Position numbers and translations under genes: made by a program
Origin: Streptomyces sp. NBC_00377
GTDB taxonomy: Bacteria > Actinomycetota > Actinomycetes > Streptomycetales > Streptomycetaceae
Length of the DNA: 64,000 nt
Assembly (NCBI RefSeq): GCF_036075115.1
Contig: NZ_CP107958.1
Coordinates: forward strand, 6,386,001 to 6,450,000
Direction of reading: 5' to 3'
Part shown: in pieces, positions 24,247 to 32,468 of the stretch
Layout of the letters: each line of letters opens with the position of its first letter
Numbering within the stretch: position 1 is the first letter of the stretch
Notes under the pieces: model-generated
What the model was told of the DNA's origin: nothing
What the model saw: only the letters and a program-made list of their open reading frames with translations
The model's database searches: none

Positions 24247-24801
24247 TCAGGCCGGGAACTCCTCCCGCCGGCGCTCCAGCTGACGGTCCCGCTCCTCCGC
24301 CAGTTCGGGGTGGCGGGCCCGCCAGTAGGGGTTGTCGTGCGGCAGGGCCGATCCGACCCTGCCGTACATCCCGAAGACGAGCAGCAGGATCCCGATCACG
24401 AAGCTGAGCATGCAGTTCTGGATCTCGAAGGCCAGGAAGTTGTAGTCGGTGTCCAGCAGGGCCATGTTCACGAAGCCGCTCAGGACGAAGAGGACACCGA
24501 GGGCCATGTTCAGCGTGGACGCGAAGTTCCCGCCGATCACCATGCCCACCAGGAGCAGCAGGCCGGCGGCGACCGACAGCCAGCTGAGCGCGCCGTTGGT
24601 GTTGAGGCTCCACACCTCGTCGCCGCCGGTGTCGAAGAACCCGATCTTGTCGAGGATGCCGAAGATCCCGAAGACGATCAGACCCAGGCCCATCAGCCCG
24701 GCGCCGATCCGGTAGACCCGGTTCAGGCGGTGATCGACCGGCAGATGCTCGTTGAAGCTGATCCGCCGCCTGGACCGGCCGTGCAGTGCGTGTGTGGCCA
24801 T
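24247..24801 (-). CDS. DUF4383 four-helix membrane protein
   Basis: A 184-residue protein. After a basic N-terminus containing D-H-R-L-N-R-V-Y-R-I-G there are four hydrophobic helices, and a charged tail rich in E and R follows. This matches DUF4383, an actinobacterial membrane family of unknown function. The ATG at 24801 has GGAGGCGGAG directly upstream; the longer reading to 24909 has no ribosome site. Convergent with the amidase gene. Confidence 0.82.
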   Translation of the reverse strand: MATHALHGRSRRRISFNEHLPVDHRLNRVYRIGAGLMGLGLIVFGIFGILDKIGFFDTGGDEVWSLNTNGALSWLSVAAGLLLLVGMVIGGNFASTLNMALGVLFVLSGFVNMALLDTDYNFLAFEIQNCMLSFVIGILLLVFGMYGRVGSALPHDNPYWRARHPELAEERDRQLERRREEFPA

Positions 24802-24883
24802 CTCCGCCTCCCTCGGGGGTGGATGCGCCGATGTAAGGCCGTACGCATACTCAATATCCGCCCACCGGGCGGACGCGGCAATG

Positions 24884-26278
24884 TCAGTGCCCCGTGCCCC
24901 GGTCCTCACGGATCCCGGCCACCACGTTCGCCACCGCCCGCCGGACCGCCTCCGTCTCGGTCAGGAAGTGCCAGTAGTCGGGGTGCCGGCCCTCCAGCGT
25001 GGCGATCGCCCGCTCCAGCCGGGCCACCGAGTCGTCCAGCGGACGCGCGTGCCGGGGGTCCGGGGTGTTGCGCCCCGCCATGGCGAGCCGCTGTGCGTCC
25101 CGGATCGCGAACCGGGTCCGGTCGATCTCCGCCTGAGGATCCTTCTGCACGGCGTTCAGCCTGGTCAGCCGTTCACCGGCGGCCGAGACCGCCTCGTCCG
25201 TGGTGTTCAGCAGCGCGCGCGCCGTCGACAGCAGCGCGGTCGCGTCCGGCCAGCGCTGCGCGTCCCGCGCGCTCTGCGCCTCCTTGAGCTTCACCTCGGC
25301 CTGCCGGACGTTCTCCCCGGCCTGGTCGGGAACGTGCTGGAGGTCCTGCCAGCAGGCCGCCGAGAACCGCCGCCGCAACTCGCTCAGGATCGGCTCCACC
25401 TGCCCCGAGCGGGTCGTCAGCGCCTCGGCACGGGTACGCAGCGAGACGAGCCGGTGGTCGATCTCGGCGGCCCGCTCCGGCAGCCTCCCGGCCTCCGCCC
25501 GGACCGCCTCGGCCTCCCGCGCCACCCGTTCCGCCCGCTCCAGGGTGTGCGGCACGCCGTGCTGTCCCGCGCCCTGGTTCAGCTTCGTCAGCTCGGGCGC
25601 GAGCGCCGCCAGCCGCGCCGCGAGGTCGTCCGCCCGCAGCCCGCTCTCCCGTACGGCGTCCAACGCGTTCGACGCGGCCAGCAGGGCCTGCCGGGCCCGC
25701 TCCACGGCGGGCGCCAGGCGGGCCAGCTGCGTCTCGGCCTTGCCGAGCAGCGGGCCGAGCCCTTCGGCGAACCGGTCCAGCTCCTGCTTGACGCGGCCCA
25801 GCTCGTCCTTGGCGCGGGTCAGCTCGGTGCGCGCCTGGGTGGCCGCCGACGCCTCCAGGTCGTCCCGGTCCAGGTCATGGGCGTCGACGGCGTTGATGTA
25901 CTGGCTGCTCGCCTCGTCGATGCGCCTGCCGATGGCCCCGAAGTCGGAGACCGCGCGCCGGGCGGCCGGGGAGTCGTCCACGGCCGTGATCGTCTCGATC
26001 GAGATCCGCAGGTCGCGCTGGGCGGTGTCCAGTTCGTAGAACGCGGCCGCCGCCGCGTCCTTCGCGGCCTGGGCCTCGGCCCGCTGTCCCTCCGCCCGGC
26101 CGCCGAACCAGCGCCGCGTGCCGCCGCCGGCGAACGCGGCGGGCAGCGCGAGGACGACCACGAGGGGCAGGGCGACGAGGGTCAGGGTGTCCCGGAGCGC
26201 ATGCGGTCCCCGGTACACGCGGCGGCGCTGTGCGCGCGGCACCAACGGCGAATACGGCTGCGCTGGTGTCGCCGTCAC
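24884..26278 (-). CDS. Membrane-anchored coiled-coil protein of unknown function
   Basis: A 464-residue protein with a proline-rich cytosolic N-terminus (about 35 residues), a single membrane helix (about 34-52) and then almost 400 residues of alanine/arginine/glutamate-rich helices with heptad character. No catalytic motif is seen. It looks like a structural or scaffold protein extending from the membrane. I do not recognise a named family. It lies in line with DUF4383 (83 bp apart) and may share its message. Confidence 0.75.
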   Translation of the reverse strand: MTATPAQPYSPLVPRAQRRRVYRGPHALRDTLTLVALPLVVVLALPAAFAGGGTRRWFGGRAEGQRAEAQAAKDAAAAAFYELDTAQRDLRISIETITAVDDSPAARRAVSDFGAIGRRIDEASSQYINAVDAHDLDRDDLEASAATQARTELTRAKDELGRVKQELDRFAEGLGPLLGKAETQLARLAPAVERARQALLAASNALDAVRESGLRADDLAARLAALAPELTKLNQGAGQHGVPHTLERAERVAREAEAVRAEAGRLPERAAEIDHRLVSLRTRAEALTTRSGQVEPILSELRRRFSAACWQDLQHVPDQAGENVRQAEVKLKEAQSARDAQRWPDATALLSTARALLNTTDEAVSAAGERLTRLNAVQKDPQAEIDRTRFAIRDAQRLAMAGRNTPDPRHARPLDDSVARLERAIATLEGRHPDYWHFLTETEAVRRAVANVVAGIREDRGTGH

Positions 26279-26352
26279 ATCCCTCTCCCGTGCTGTGATC
26301 CGCCCTGCCCGGTGTCATTCTCCCACCCGTTAGGGACGAACACACGGGTCGG

Positions 26353-27126
26353 TCAGTTCGCTTTCCTGACGGTGACTTTGCCGTCGGCGCTGCGGGCGTC
26401 CACGACATGCGCGCTGGACTCGTCGCGCGGAACGGACACGTCCACTCCGCCGTCGTCGGTCTTCGTGGTCACGCGGTAGGTCGCCTCGGGCAGCGAGATC
26501 GTCACGGAACCGTCGTCGCTGACCGACTCCACCCGGTCCGGTACGGCGCTCAGGGTGAGGTGCACCGAGCCGTCCTTGGTGCGCGCGTTCACCGTGCGCG
26601 AGGAGACCTCGGCGTGGACGGAACCGTCATCGCTGCGCAGCTCCAGGGGCCCGCTGGAGTCGGTGACGTGTACGGAGCCGTCCTGGGTGTGCACGCTCAG
26701 CGCGTCCCGGAAGCCCCGCGCCCGGACACTGCCGTCGTCGCTGCCCACCTTCACGGCGACGCCCCGGGGCACTTCGACGCGGTGCTTGCCCGAGCAGTCG
26801 GCGACCACGCCGGAGCAGTGCATCCGCAGCGTCAGCCGGTCGTCCTTCATGGACCAGGTCACCCGCGGCTTCCTGCCGACGGTGACCGACCCCTGGAACC
26901 AGCGGGTGACGTCGACCGTTCCCGCCTTCGCCGTGTCCGACGCGACGATCTCGAGCGCGGAGTCGTCGGAGTCGATCGTGAGCGTGCGGCCCTGAAGGGC
27001 GAAGGACCTGTGATCGGGGTGCTCGTCGTCGGCGGCGGACGCGCCGCAACCGGTCGCACCGGCGGCGAGAGCCACCACGACCCCGGTGACGAGGACCGCG
27101 CGGGCGGAAAGAGTCGTACGGGCCAT
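26353..27126 (-). CDS. DUF4097-type beta-repeat lipoprotein
   Basis: A 257-residue exported lipoprotein: a signal peptide with lipobox A-A-G-A-T-G-C (Cys27) and then a beta-helix-like domain in which D-D-G-S-V or K-D-G-S-V recurs about every 20-22 residues (D-D-G-S-V-R, Q-D-G-S-V-H, D-D-G-S-V-H, K-D-G-S-V-H, D-D-G-S-V-T, D-D-G-G-V-D). That is the DUF4097 pattern, a putative adhesin-like family. Expected on the outer face of the membrane. The ATG at 27126 is supported by GGGGGA upstream; the in-frame extension to 27186 would hide the signal peptide. Confidence 0.88.
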   Translation of the reverse strand: MARTTLSARAVLVTGVVVALAAGATGCGASAADDEHPDHRSFALQGRTLTIDSDDSALEIVASDTAKAGTVDVTRWFQGSVTVGRKPRVTWSMKDDRLTLRMHCSGVVADCSGKHRVEVPRGVAVKVGSDDGSVRARGFRDALSVHTQDGSVHVTDSSGPLELRSDDGSVHAEVSSRTVNARTKDGSVHLTLSAVPDRVESVSDDGSVTISLPEATYRVTTKTDDGGVDVSVPRDESSAHVVDARSADGKVTVRKAN

Positions 27127-27284
27127 GGTGATCTCCCCCTGGGCTGCCTGGCGTTGCCCTGACGACACTAGGGAGCGGGGGGCCACCGGACGATCCGGCC
27201 CGCTCCCGGATCGGGGGTGGGGCTAACCCCCGATACGGGTTTGCGGGGCACGGCTCCGGGCAATGTAGGCTGTCGACTCGTCCC

Positions 27285-27359
<75 letters not shown>

Positions 27360-27366
27360 GGAGAGC

Positions 27367-27400
27367 GAGAGGGCCCCCGGAGAGATCCGGGGGCCCTCTC
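27367..27400 (+). terminator. Terminator of tRNA-Val
   Basis: Perfect 15-bp stem (GAGAGGGCCCCCGGA with TCCGGGGGCCCTCTC) and a GAGA loop, 8 bp after the tRNA. Confidence 0.9.
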
Positions 27401-27472
27401 GCGTTGTCTCCGGCGTCTCCGGCGCGGATCTCCCCGGGCGCCGGGACGGGTGCTGGTCGCCGGGACGGGTTT

Positions 27473-27817
27473 CTAGTCGTCCTCGCCCGGCGGGGCCTCG
27501 TGCGCGTGCTTCAGGCTCATGCGTGCCTCCACGCGGTCCGGGGCCGCGACCTCCGACCAGAAGCGGTGGCAGGTCACGAAGACCGCGAGCTCGTGCTCCC
27601 GCCGGCGGAGCTTCTCCACCTCGGCCTGCTCGTCGGAGGTCCAGCCGGGGGACGCGGGGCGCTCGGCCTTGCGCCAGCCCGTGTTGTCGCTGAAGCCGTC
27701 CATGGGCTCGACCGACCAGGGCAGCCGCTTCAGCAGGGCCGACAGCTCGGCCCTGACCTGATGCAGCTCCTCCTGACCGGCGCGCAGGTCGCTGGGAAAG
27801 TCGTAGGTCGTAGCCAC
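27473..27817 (-). CDS. Small helical protein of unknown function
   Basis: A 114-residue soluble protein rich in charged residues, with helices around E-E-L-H-Q-V-R-A-E-L-S-A-L-L and E-Q-A-E-V-E-K-L-R-R-R-E-H-E-L-A. I do not recognise a family. The start is taken as GTG at 27817 (V-A-T-T-Y-D-F-P); a TACCAT hexamer ends 6 nt before it and there is no ribosome site, so a leaderless message is possible. Longer reading to 27880 gives unconvincing sequence. Confidence 0.65.
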   Translation of the reverse strand: MATTYDFPSDLRAGQEELHQVRAELSALLKRLPWSVEPMDGFSDNTGWRKAERPASPGWTSDEQAEVEKLRRREHELAVFVTCHRFWSEVAAPDRVEARMSLKHAHEAPPGEDD

Positions 27818-28005
27818 CCGGCAATGGTACGCCTGTTCGAATTTGAGTAGCGAGCTCCTCGGGGGTGTTCGTGTGAACAATCGTTCGAATGTATCCGAGG
27901 GGCCGGCCGCTGCCGCGCCCCGAACCCGGCGCCCTGCTCCCCGCGCCCGGTACCCGCCTCGGGCGTCGGCGATGAGTTCGGGCGGCTGGTCCGGTCTGCC
28001 CCTGC

Positions 28006-28620
28006 ATGACTCGCATCATCGCTGACATCTCCGTATCCCTCGACGGCTTCGTCACCGGACCCGACCCCGGCCCGGACAACGGACTGGGCACCGGCGGTGA
28101 GGCCCTGCACACCTGGGCGTTCTCCGACGATCCCGACGACCGCCGGTATCTGAGCGAGGGGACCGCCCGTTCGGGCGCCGTCATCCTCGGCCGCCGTCTC
28201 TTCGACGTGGTCGACGGACCCGGCGGCTGGGACGACAGCGTCGGCTACGGCGCCGGCGAGGTCGGCAGGCCCGCGTTCGTCGTCGTGACGAGCTCACCGC
28301 CCGAGGCGGTACGGCTCGCCGACCTCGACTGGACGTTCGTCACCACCGGTCTGGCCGATGCCGTCACCGCCGCGCGTGAGCGCGCCGAGGCGGCGTCGTC
28401 GCACAGCGGCAAGGATCTCGACGTGGTCCTCATGGGCGGCGGCGCCACCATCGGCTCCGCGCTCGCCGCCGGGCTGGTCGACGCGCTGACCCTGCACCTG
28501 GCGCCCGTCGTGCTCGGCGCCGGGACGCCGCTGTTCACCGGCGGCCCGCCGCGCGCGCTGGTCCGGCGGAGCGTGACCTCGACGTCGACGGTGACGCACC
28601 TGACCTACGACGTCCTCTGA
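28006..28620 (+). CDS. Dihydrofolate-reductase-like (RibD C-terminal) protein
   Basis: A 204-residue protein of the RibD C-terminal / DHFR superfamily. Visible are the first strand with S-V-S-L-D-G-F-V (residues 9-16), G-R-R-L-F-D (about 62-67) and the dinucleotide-binding M-G-G-G-A-T-I motif (about 145-151). Such stand-alone proteins probably reduce a small heterocycle with NADPH; the substrate is unknown. The ATG begins M-T-R-I-I-A-D-I. Confidence 0.88.
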   Translation: MTRIIADISVSLDGFVTGPDPGPDNGLGTGGEALHTWAFSDDPDDRRYLSEGTARSGAVILGRRLFDVVDGPGGWDDSVGYGAGEVGRPAFVVVTSSPPEAVRLADLDWTFVTTGLADAVTAARERAEAASSHSGKDLDVVLMGGGATIGSALAAGLVDALTLHLAPVVLGAGTPLFTGGPPRALVRRSVTSTSTVTHLTYDVL

Positions 28621-28650
28621 CGACGTCCCGGCGCAACCGCGGGAGGGGTC

Positions 28651-29061
28651 TCACTCGCCGCGCGGCGGAACCGTGCACGCGGCGGTGGCGCCGGGCAGGC
28701 GGTGGCGGTTGCGCGACACCCAGCGGTAGACCACGCGGGCGAGGGAGCGCAGGCCGGGCAGCCTGAGGACGGCGCCCAGGACGCGGTACCCGGCGGACGG
28801 CGAGGTGCCCAGCCAGCGGCTCACGGCGTCGGCCCCGCCCGCGAGGACCGTGCCGCCGTGGAGCAGCAGAACCTCCCGGTCCAGCCGTCCGAGGTGCGGC
28901 GCGGTCGACTCCGCGGGCAGGAACTGCCACGGAACCGCTTGCAGCGCCGGTGCGGCGAGGTTGCGGATGCGGTCGACGGACGCCTGGCAGAAGCCGCAGT
29001 CCCCGTCGTAGGCGAGTACCGGGGGCGCGGGGCGCGGACTGTGCGAAGCGGGGCTGATCAC
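28651..29061 (-). CDS. DCC-family thiol-disulfide oxidoreductase (DUF393)
   Basis: A 136-residue protein with the diagnostic Y-D-G-D-C-G-F-C motif at residues 18-25, whose C-x-x-C pair is redox active. A conserved R-W-V-S-R-N-R-H-R region lies near the end. The family is a thioredoxin-like fold of unknown substrate. The GTG start at 29061 is preceded by GGAGGG; the much longer open frame upstream crosses a hairpin and is not coding. Confidence 0.85.
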   Translation of the reverse strand: MISPASHSPRPAPPVLAYDGDCGFCQASVDRIRNLAAPALQAVPWQFLPAESTAPHLGRLDREVLLLHGGTVLAGGADAVSRWLGTSPSAGYRVLGAVLRLPGLRSLARVVYRWVSRNRHRLPGATAACTVPPRGE

Positions 29062-29075
29062 GGGTTTCCCTCCAC

Positions 29076-29094
29076 CCCCCACCCTCGGTGGGGG
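29076..29094. repeat. C/G palindrome between divergent genes
   Basis: CCCCCACC and GGTGGGGG around a CTC loop, just upstream of the DCC gene. A short hairpin of the kind scattered between Streptomyces genes. Confidence 0.5.
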
Positions 29095-29184
29095 AGCTGA
29101 CCGGTTCCTCTCCGCAGCCTCGCACGGGCCGGGACCGCTGGTATCGGACCACTGGTGTCGGACCCCGGACCTAAGGTGGCGTGC

Positions 29185-29724
29185 ATGGAGGAACAGGACG
29201 TGGAACAGGTGCGGTTGGTGCCCTGGGCCGAGGGCGACTTCTGGCTGCTGCGGCGGTCCAACAGCCCCGCCATGACCGAGCAGTTGGGCGGGCCGGAGAG
29301 TGAGGAGGAGCTCCTTGAGCGGCATCGGCGCTACGTCGAGCTGTCCTCCGGACGCATGTACCGGGTCACGCTCGCGGACACCGGGGAGACCGTCGGGTCG
29401 ATCGGGTACTGGGAACGTGACTGGCACGGTGAGCGGGTGTGGGAGACGGGCTGGGCGGTCCTGCCCGAGTTCCAGGGCAGAGGGCTCGCGGTGGCGGCGG
29501 CCCGGGCCCTCGTCGGCGTCGCACGGCAGCGGGAAGGGCGGGGCGGACGTCCGGCACTGCACGCGTTCCCGAAGGCGGAGCACGCCGCGTCCAACGGGGT
29601 GTGCCGCAGGGCCGGGTTCACCCTGGTCGGACAGGTCGACTTCGAGTACCCGAAGGGCAACCCCATCAGATCCAACGACTGGTACGTCGACCTGCGCGCC
29701 GGGCTGCCCGCCACTGCCGGATAA
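29185..29724 (+). CDS. GNAT-family N-acetyltransferase
   Basis: A 179-residue acetyl-CoA-dependent acetyltransferase. The acetyl-CoA loop is at W-A-V-L-P-E-F-Q-G-R-G-L-A (about residues 90-102), preceded by the beta-4 strand G-S-I-G-Y-W-E. The acceptor is unknown. The ATG at 29185 (M-E-E-Q-D-V-E-Q) has AAGGTGG upstream; a GTG at 29155 would add 10 residues. Confidence 0.85.
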   Translation: MEEQDVEQVRLVPWAEGDFWLLRRSNSPAMTEQLGGPESEEELLERHRRYVELSSGRMYRVTLADTGETVGSIGYWERDWHGERVWETGWAVLPEFQGRGLAVAAARALVGVARQREGRGGRPALHAFPKAEHAASNGVCRRAGFTLVGQVDFEYPKGNPIRSNDWYVDLRAGLPATAG

Positions 29725-29867
29725 GGTCCGCCGGCTCCTTCTCGGGGCGCTTGGCGGCAGGGTGCTGCCCGGGTCCGGCGGGACGTGGACGGCCGGGCCC
29801 GCAGATGCGGTCGTCGCCCGCCGGGCGGTTCTGGCACGCGGCCGGGCGGCGGGGCAGACTGGGAGGC

Positions 29868-30110
29868 ATGTGCCGGAGTATCAAGACGCTGCGTCCCCCC
29901 GCCCTGCCCGAGGAGGCGACGGAGGACGAGGTGCGTGCCGCAGCCCTTCAGTACGTCCGTAAGGTGTCCGGTTTCCGGGCGCCGGCCGAGCACAACCGGG
30001 AGGTGTTCGAGCGAGCGGTCGAGGTCATCGCCGCGGCCACGGCGGAGCTGCTGGACGGGCTGGAGGTACGCGGGGCCGGCCGCGCCGCGGCAGCGGAAGC
30101 GCGCGCGTAG
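29868..30110 (+). CDS. DUF2277 protein
   Basis: An 80-residue protein starting M-C-R-S-I-K-T-L with A-A-L-Q-Y-V-R-K-V-S-G-F-R (residues 26-38), the clear DUF2277 signature. Function unknown; it is widespread in actinobacteria. GGGAGG directly precedes the ATG. It is the last core-like gene before the accessory island. Confidence 0.92.
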   Translation: MCRSIKTLRPPALPEEATEDEVRAAALQYVRKVSGFRAPAEHNREVFERAVEVIAAATAELLDGLEVRGAGRAAAAEARA

Positions 30111-30179
30111 GGGCGGCGGCCCGGCCGACCGGTGCGGGAACGGCACCGCGGTACCCCGGACGGCACGGGCCGGCGTGAA

Positions 30180-30560
30180 ACGAGGCGTCGGCCCTGGTGT
30201 CGACCGGCGTGGCCCGCGGCCTGGGCCCGGTGAGGCCGGGTACGGACTGGGGTGCCGGGCCTTGGGCGGCCGGGTACGGGCCGGGGTGCCGGGCCTTGGG
30301 CGGCCGGGTTCGGACCGGGGTGCCGGGCCCTTGCGTGGCCCGGGTGCCGGACTCCGGGGGGCCGGGGTGCCGGGCCCGTGGATCGGCGTCGATCGGTGCG
30401 GCGGCCCTGGTGTCGACCGGCGTGGGCGTCTGGGCCCGGTGAGGCGGGCGCGGACCGGGGTGCCGGGCTTGCGCGGCCGGGATCGGACCGGGATGCCGGG
30501 CCCGTGGATCGGCGTCGATCGGTGCGTCGGCCCCGGTTGGGATGCCCGTCGGGCAGGGGG
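30180..30560. repeat. Degenerate tandem and dispersed GC repeats
   Basis: Three units of 34 bp start at 30243, 30277 and 30311, each built on CGGACCGGGGTGCCGGGCC. Further copies of that core are near 30358, 30452 and 30484. A second element, GTGGATCGGCGTCGATCGG, occurs twice (about 30381 and 30503), and GGCCCTGGTGTCGACCGGCG twice (about 30191 and 30402). No convincing gene lies in the block; long frames on both strands only reflect its composition. Confidence 0.75.
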
Positions 30561-30586
30561 CCGGGCGGGGCCGGGCCCGTCGTGAC

Positions 30587-30960
30587 CTAGTTGTTGTGGG
30601 TCAGGGCGTTGGTGACGGCGCAATAGCGGTGGGCAAGGTTGGTGGCGAGGTCGCGGAGGTGAGCCCTGGCTTCGGTGGGGCCATGCAAGGTGATGGCGCT
30701 CCCGAACGGCAGTAGTGCTTGACCTGTCGCAGCGAAGGTTGAGTGATTCTCATCGAAGGTTGAGCGATCTTGCCGGACGCATATCGCATTATTCGGGGTC
30801 AGTGCCGCTTCGACTCGAGGCCGGATTCGTGGTGGGCCTCGCCCGGGCCACCCCAGTGCAGGCCATCACTGCTGTAGTCGTGGCGTTGAGGAAGAGCATG
30901 AACGTCCACGACGCGTCGGCGGCGTCGATGCGGCCGATCCGCCTGTTGCCGAGATGTGAG
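30587..30960 (-). pseudogene. Two adjoining gene remnants, unidentified
   Basis: The minus strand ends a frame at 30587 whose last residues read A-L-L-P-F-G-S-A-I-T-L-H-G-P-T and then a helical R-D-L-A-T-N-L-A-H-R-Y segment; no start or upstream domain is found. A second frame stops at 30789 and reads L-G-N-R-R-I-G-R-I-D and W-T-F-M-L-F-L-N-A-T-T-T-A-V before it degenerates. GAAGGTTGAG occurs twice 21 bp apart (about 30730-30760). Base composition is less GC-rich than the flanks. Probably debris of transferred genes; family not recognised. The remaining gap to the P450 gene holds only its terminator. Confidence 0.4.
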
Positions 30961-31094
30961 GCGGGCGCTGGAGCCGGGCTTGGTCGCCCAGCTCACCGGG
31001 AGATGGAAGACCGGCAGAGCCCCCGAACGGCAAGACCATTTGGTGCGACCATGCCCTTCCGAACGGTCGCGATCAGAGTGTTGCCGCCGCAAAC

Positions 31095-31141
31095 ACACAG
31101 AGCTGTGGGCACCCAGCGGTCCGGGTGGCCACAGCTTGTGT
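31095..31141 (-). terminator. Terminator of the GS-like / P450 operon
   Basis: Arms 31095-31114 and 31123-31141 pair over about 18 bp (ACACA.AGCTGTGG.CACCC) with one bulge and one mismatch, starting 9 bp past the P450 stop codon. Confidence 0.75.
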
Positions 31142-31149
31142 ACAGGCGG

Positions 31150-32448
31150 TCAGGCGAGGGTGACCTCGACCGGCAGTTTCTTGATGCCGTTGACGAAGTT
31201 GGAGCGGACCCGGGGGACGTCGCCGGCGAGGCGGATGCCGGCGAGGCGCGGGATCAGTTCCTCGAACATGATGCGGATCTCGGTGCGGGCGAGCAGGTTG
31301 CCCAGGCACAGGTGGGGGCCGCCCTTGCCGAAGGTGAGGTGGTCGTTGTCCTGGCGGGTGACGTCGAAGTCGTACGGGTTGCCGAAGACCTCTTCGTCGC
31401 GGTTGCCGGAGGCGTACCACATGACGACCTTGTCGCCCTCCTTCACCCGCTTGCCGCCGAGTTCGACGTCGCGTGTCGCGGTACGGCGGAAGTGGTAGAC
31501 GGGCGTGGCCCAGCGCAGGAACTCCTCGACGGCGACCGGGATGAGAGAGGGGTCTTCCTGGAGCCTGGTCAGCTGCTCGGGGTGCTGGATGAGGGCCAGC
31601 ATGGAGTGCGAGATGGTGTGCCGGGTGGTCTCGTTGCCGGCCACGACCAGCAGCAGGAAGTAGTTGTCGAAGTCCTGCGCGGAGAGCGGGACGCCGTCGC
31701 GCGGGGTTTGGTTGATGAGTCTGGAGATCAGGTCGGTGCCGGTGCCGCCCCGCCGCTGGCGGACCAGCTCCCGTCCGTACTCGAAGACCTCCAGCGAGGC
31801 CGGGCTGCGGAAGGGCAGATCCTTGTACTGCTCGCTCTCCTCGCTGTGGAGGAGGACATCGGCGTAGTCGGGGTCCGTGTTGCCCATAATCCGGTTGCCC
31901 CAGTCGATGAGCTGCTGGTTGTCCTCCGGGGGGACGTCGAGGAGCCGGGCGAGGACGTTGATGGGGAAGTCGGCGGCGACGTCGGCGACGAAGTCGAACG
32001 TGCCCTTGGCGAGGGCCGTGTCCAGCGTCCTGGCGGTCAGGCCGCGCAGGAAGTCGGCGTACTCGTTGATGACGCCCTGGCCGAACTGACGCTGTAGCAG
32101 GCTGCGCATCGCGCGGTGGCGTACGCCGTCCAGTTCCAGGATGGAGGCGCGCTTCTTGATCTGATCGTCGTCGAGTTCTTCGAGGTTGGCGAACTTGGTG
32201 GAGGTGAAGGTCTGCGGGTCGCGTCCCACGCGGGCGATGTCCTCGTGCCGGGTGACGGCCCAGAAGCCGTGGTTGGGCTCGGGCTCCGGTTGCCAGTGGA
32301 CCGGGTCCTGGTGGCGCAGGGTGTGGAACATGCGCCAGGGGGTGACGCCGTCGAGGAACTTGTCGTTGTCGGCGAGGTCGACCTCGTCCAGCGGCATCGG
32401 GTCGTCGGGGGCGTGGTGGGTGTCGGTGGTGTTCAGGGTGCTCGTCAT
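31150..32448 (-). CDS. Cytochrome P450 monooxygenase
   Basis: A 432-residue soluble bacterial P450. The I-helix oxygen motif is A-G-N-E-T-T (about residue 267), the K-helix E-x-x-R is E-F-L-R, and the heme ligand is Cys381 in F-G-K-G-G-P-H-L-C-L-G. It inserts one oxygen atom into an organic substrate with electrons from a ferredoxin. A ferredoxin and ferredoxin reductase are encoded divergently 1.7 kb away and are the likely partners. It lies 20 bp after the GS-like gene in one operon; CAGGAG precedes the ATG. The W-Y-A-S-G-N-R-D stretch recalls steroid- and terpene-type CYPs, but the substrate cannot be read. Confidence 0.95.
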   Translation of the reverse strand: MTSTLNTTDTHHAPDDPMPLDEVDLADNDKFLDGVTPWRMFHTLRHQDPVHWQPEPEPNHGFWAVTRHEDIARVGRDPQTFTSTKFANLEELDDDQIKKRASILELDGVRHRAMRSLLQRQFGQGVINEYADFLRGLTARTLDTALAKGTFDFVADVAADFPINVLARLLDVPPEDNQQLIDWGNRIMGNTDPDYADVLLHSEESEQYKDLPFRSPASLEVFEYGRELVRQRRGGTGTDLISRLINQTPRDGVPLSAQDFDNYFLLLVVAGNETTRHTISHSMLALIQHPEQLTRLQEDPSLIPVAVEEFLRWATPVYHFRRTATRDVELGGKRVKEGDKVVMWYASGNRDEEVFGNPYDFDVTRQDNDHLTFGKGGPHLCLGNLLARTEIRIMFEELIPRLAGIRLAGDVPRVRSNFVNGIKKLPVEVTLA

Positions 32449-32468
32449 GGTGTGCTCCTGCGGGGTGC

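Noticed and set aside
29331..30623. A 430-residue frame rich in R, P, T and G
   Set aside because: Made by the tandem GC repeats and the antisense of the GNAT gene; no start signal or domain.
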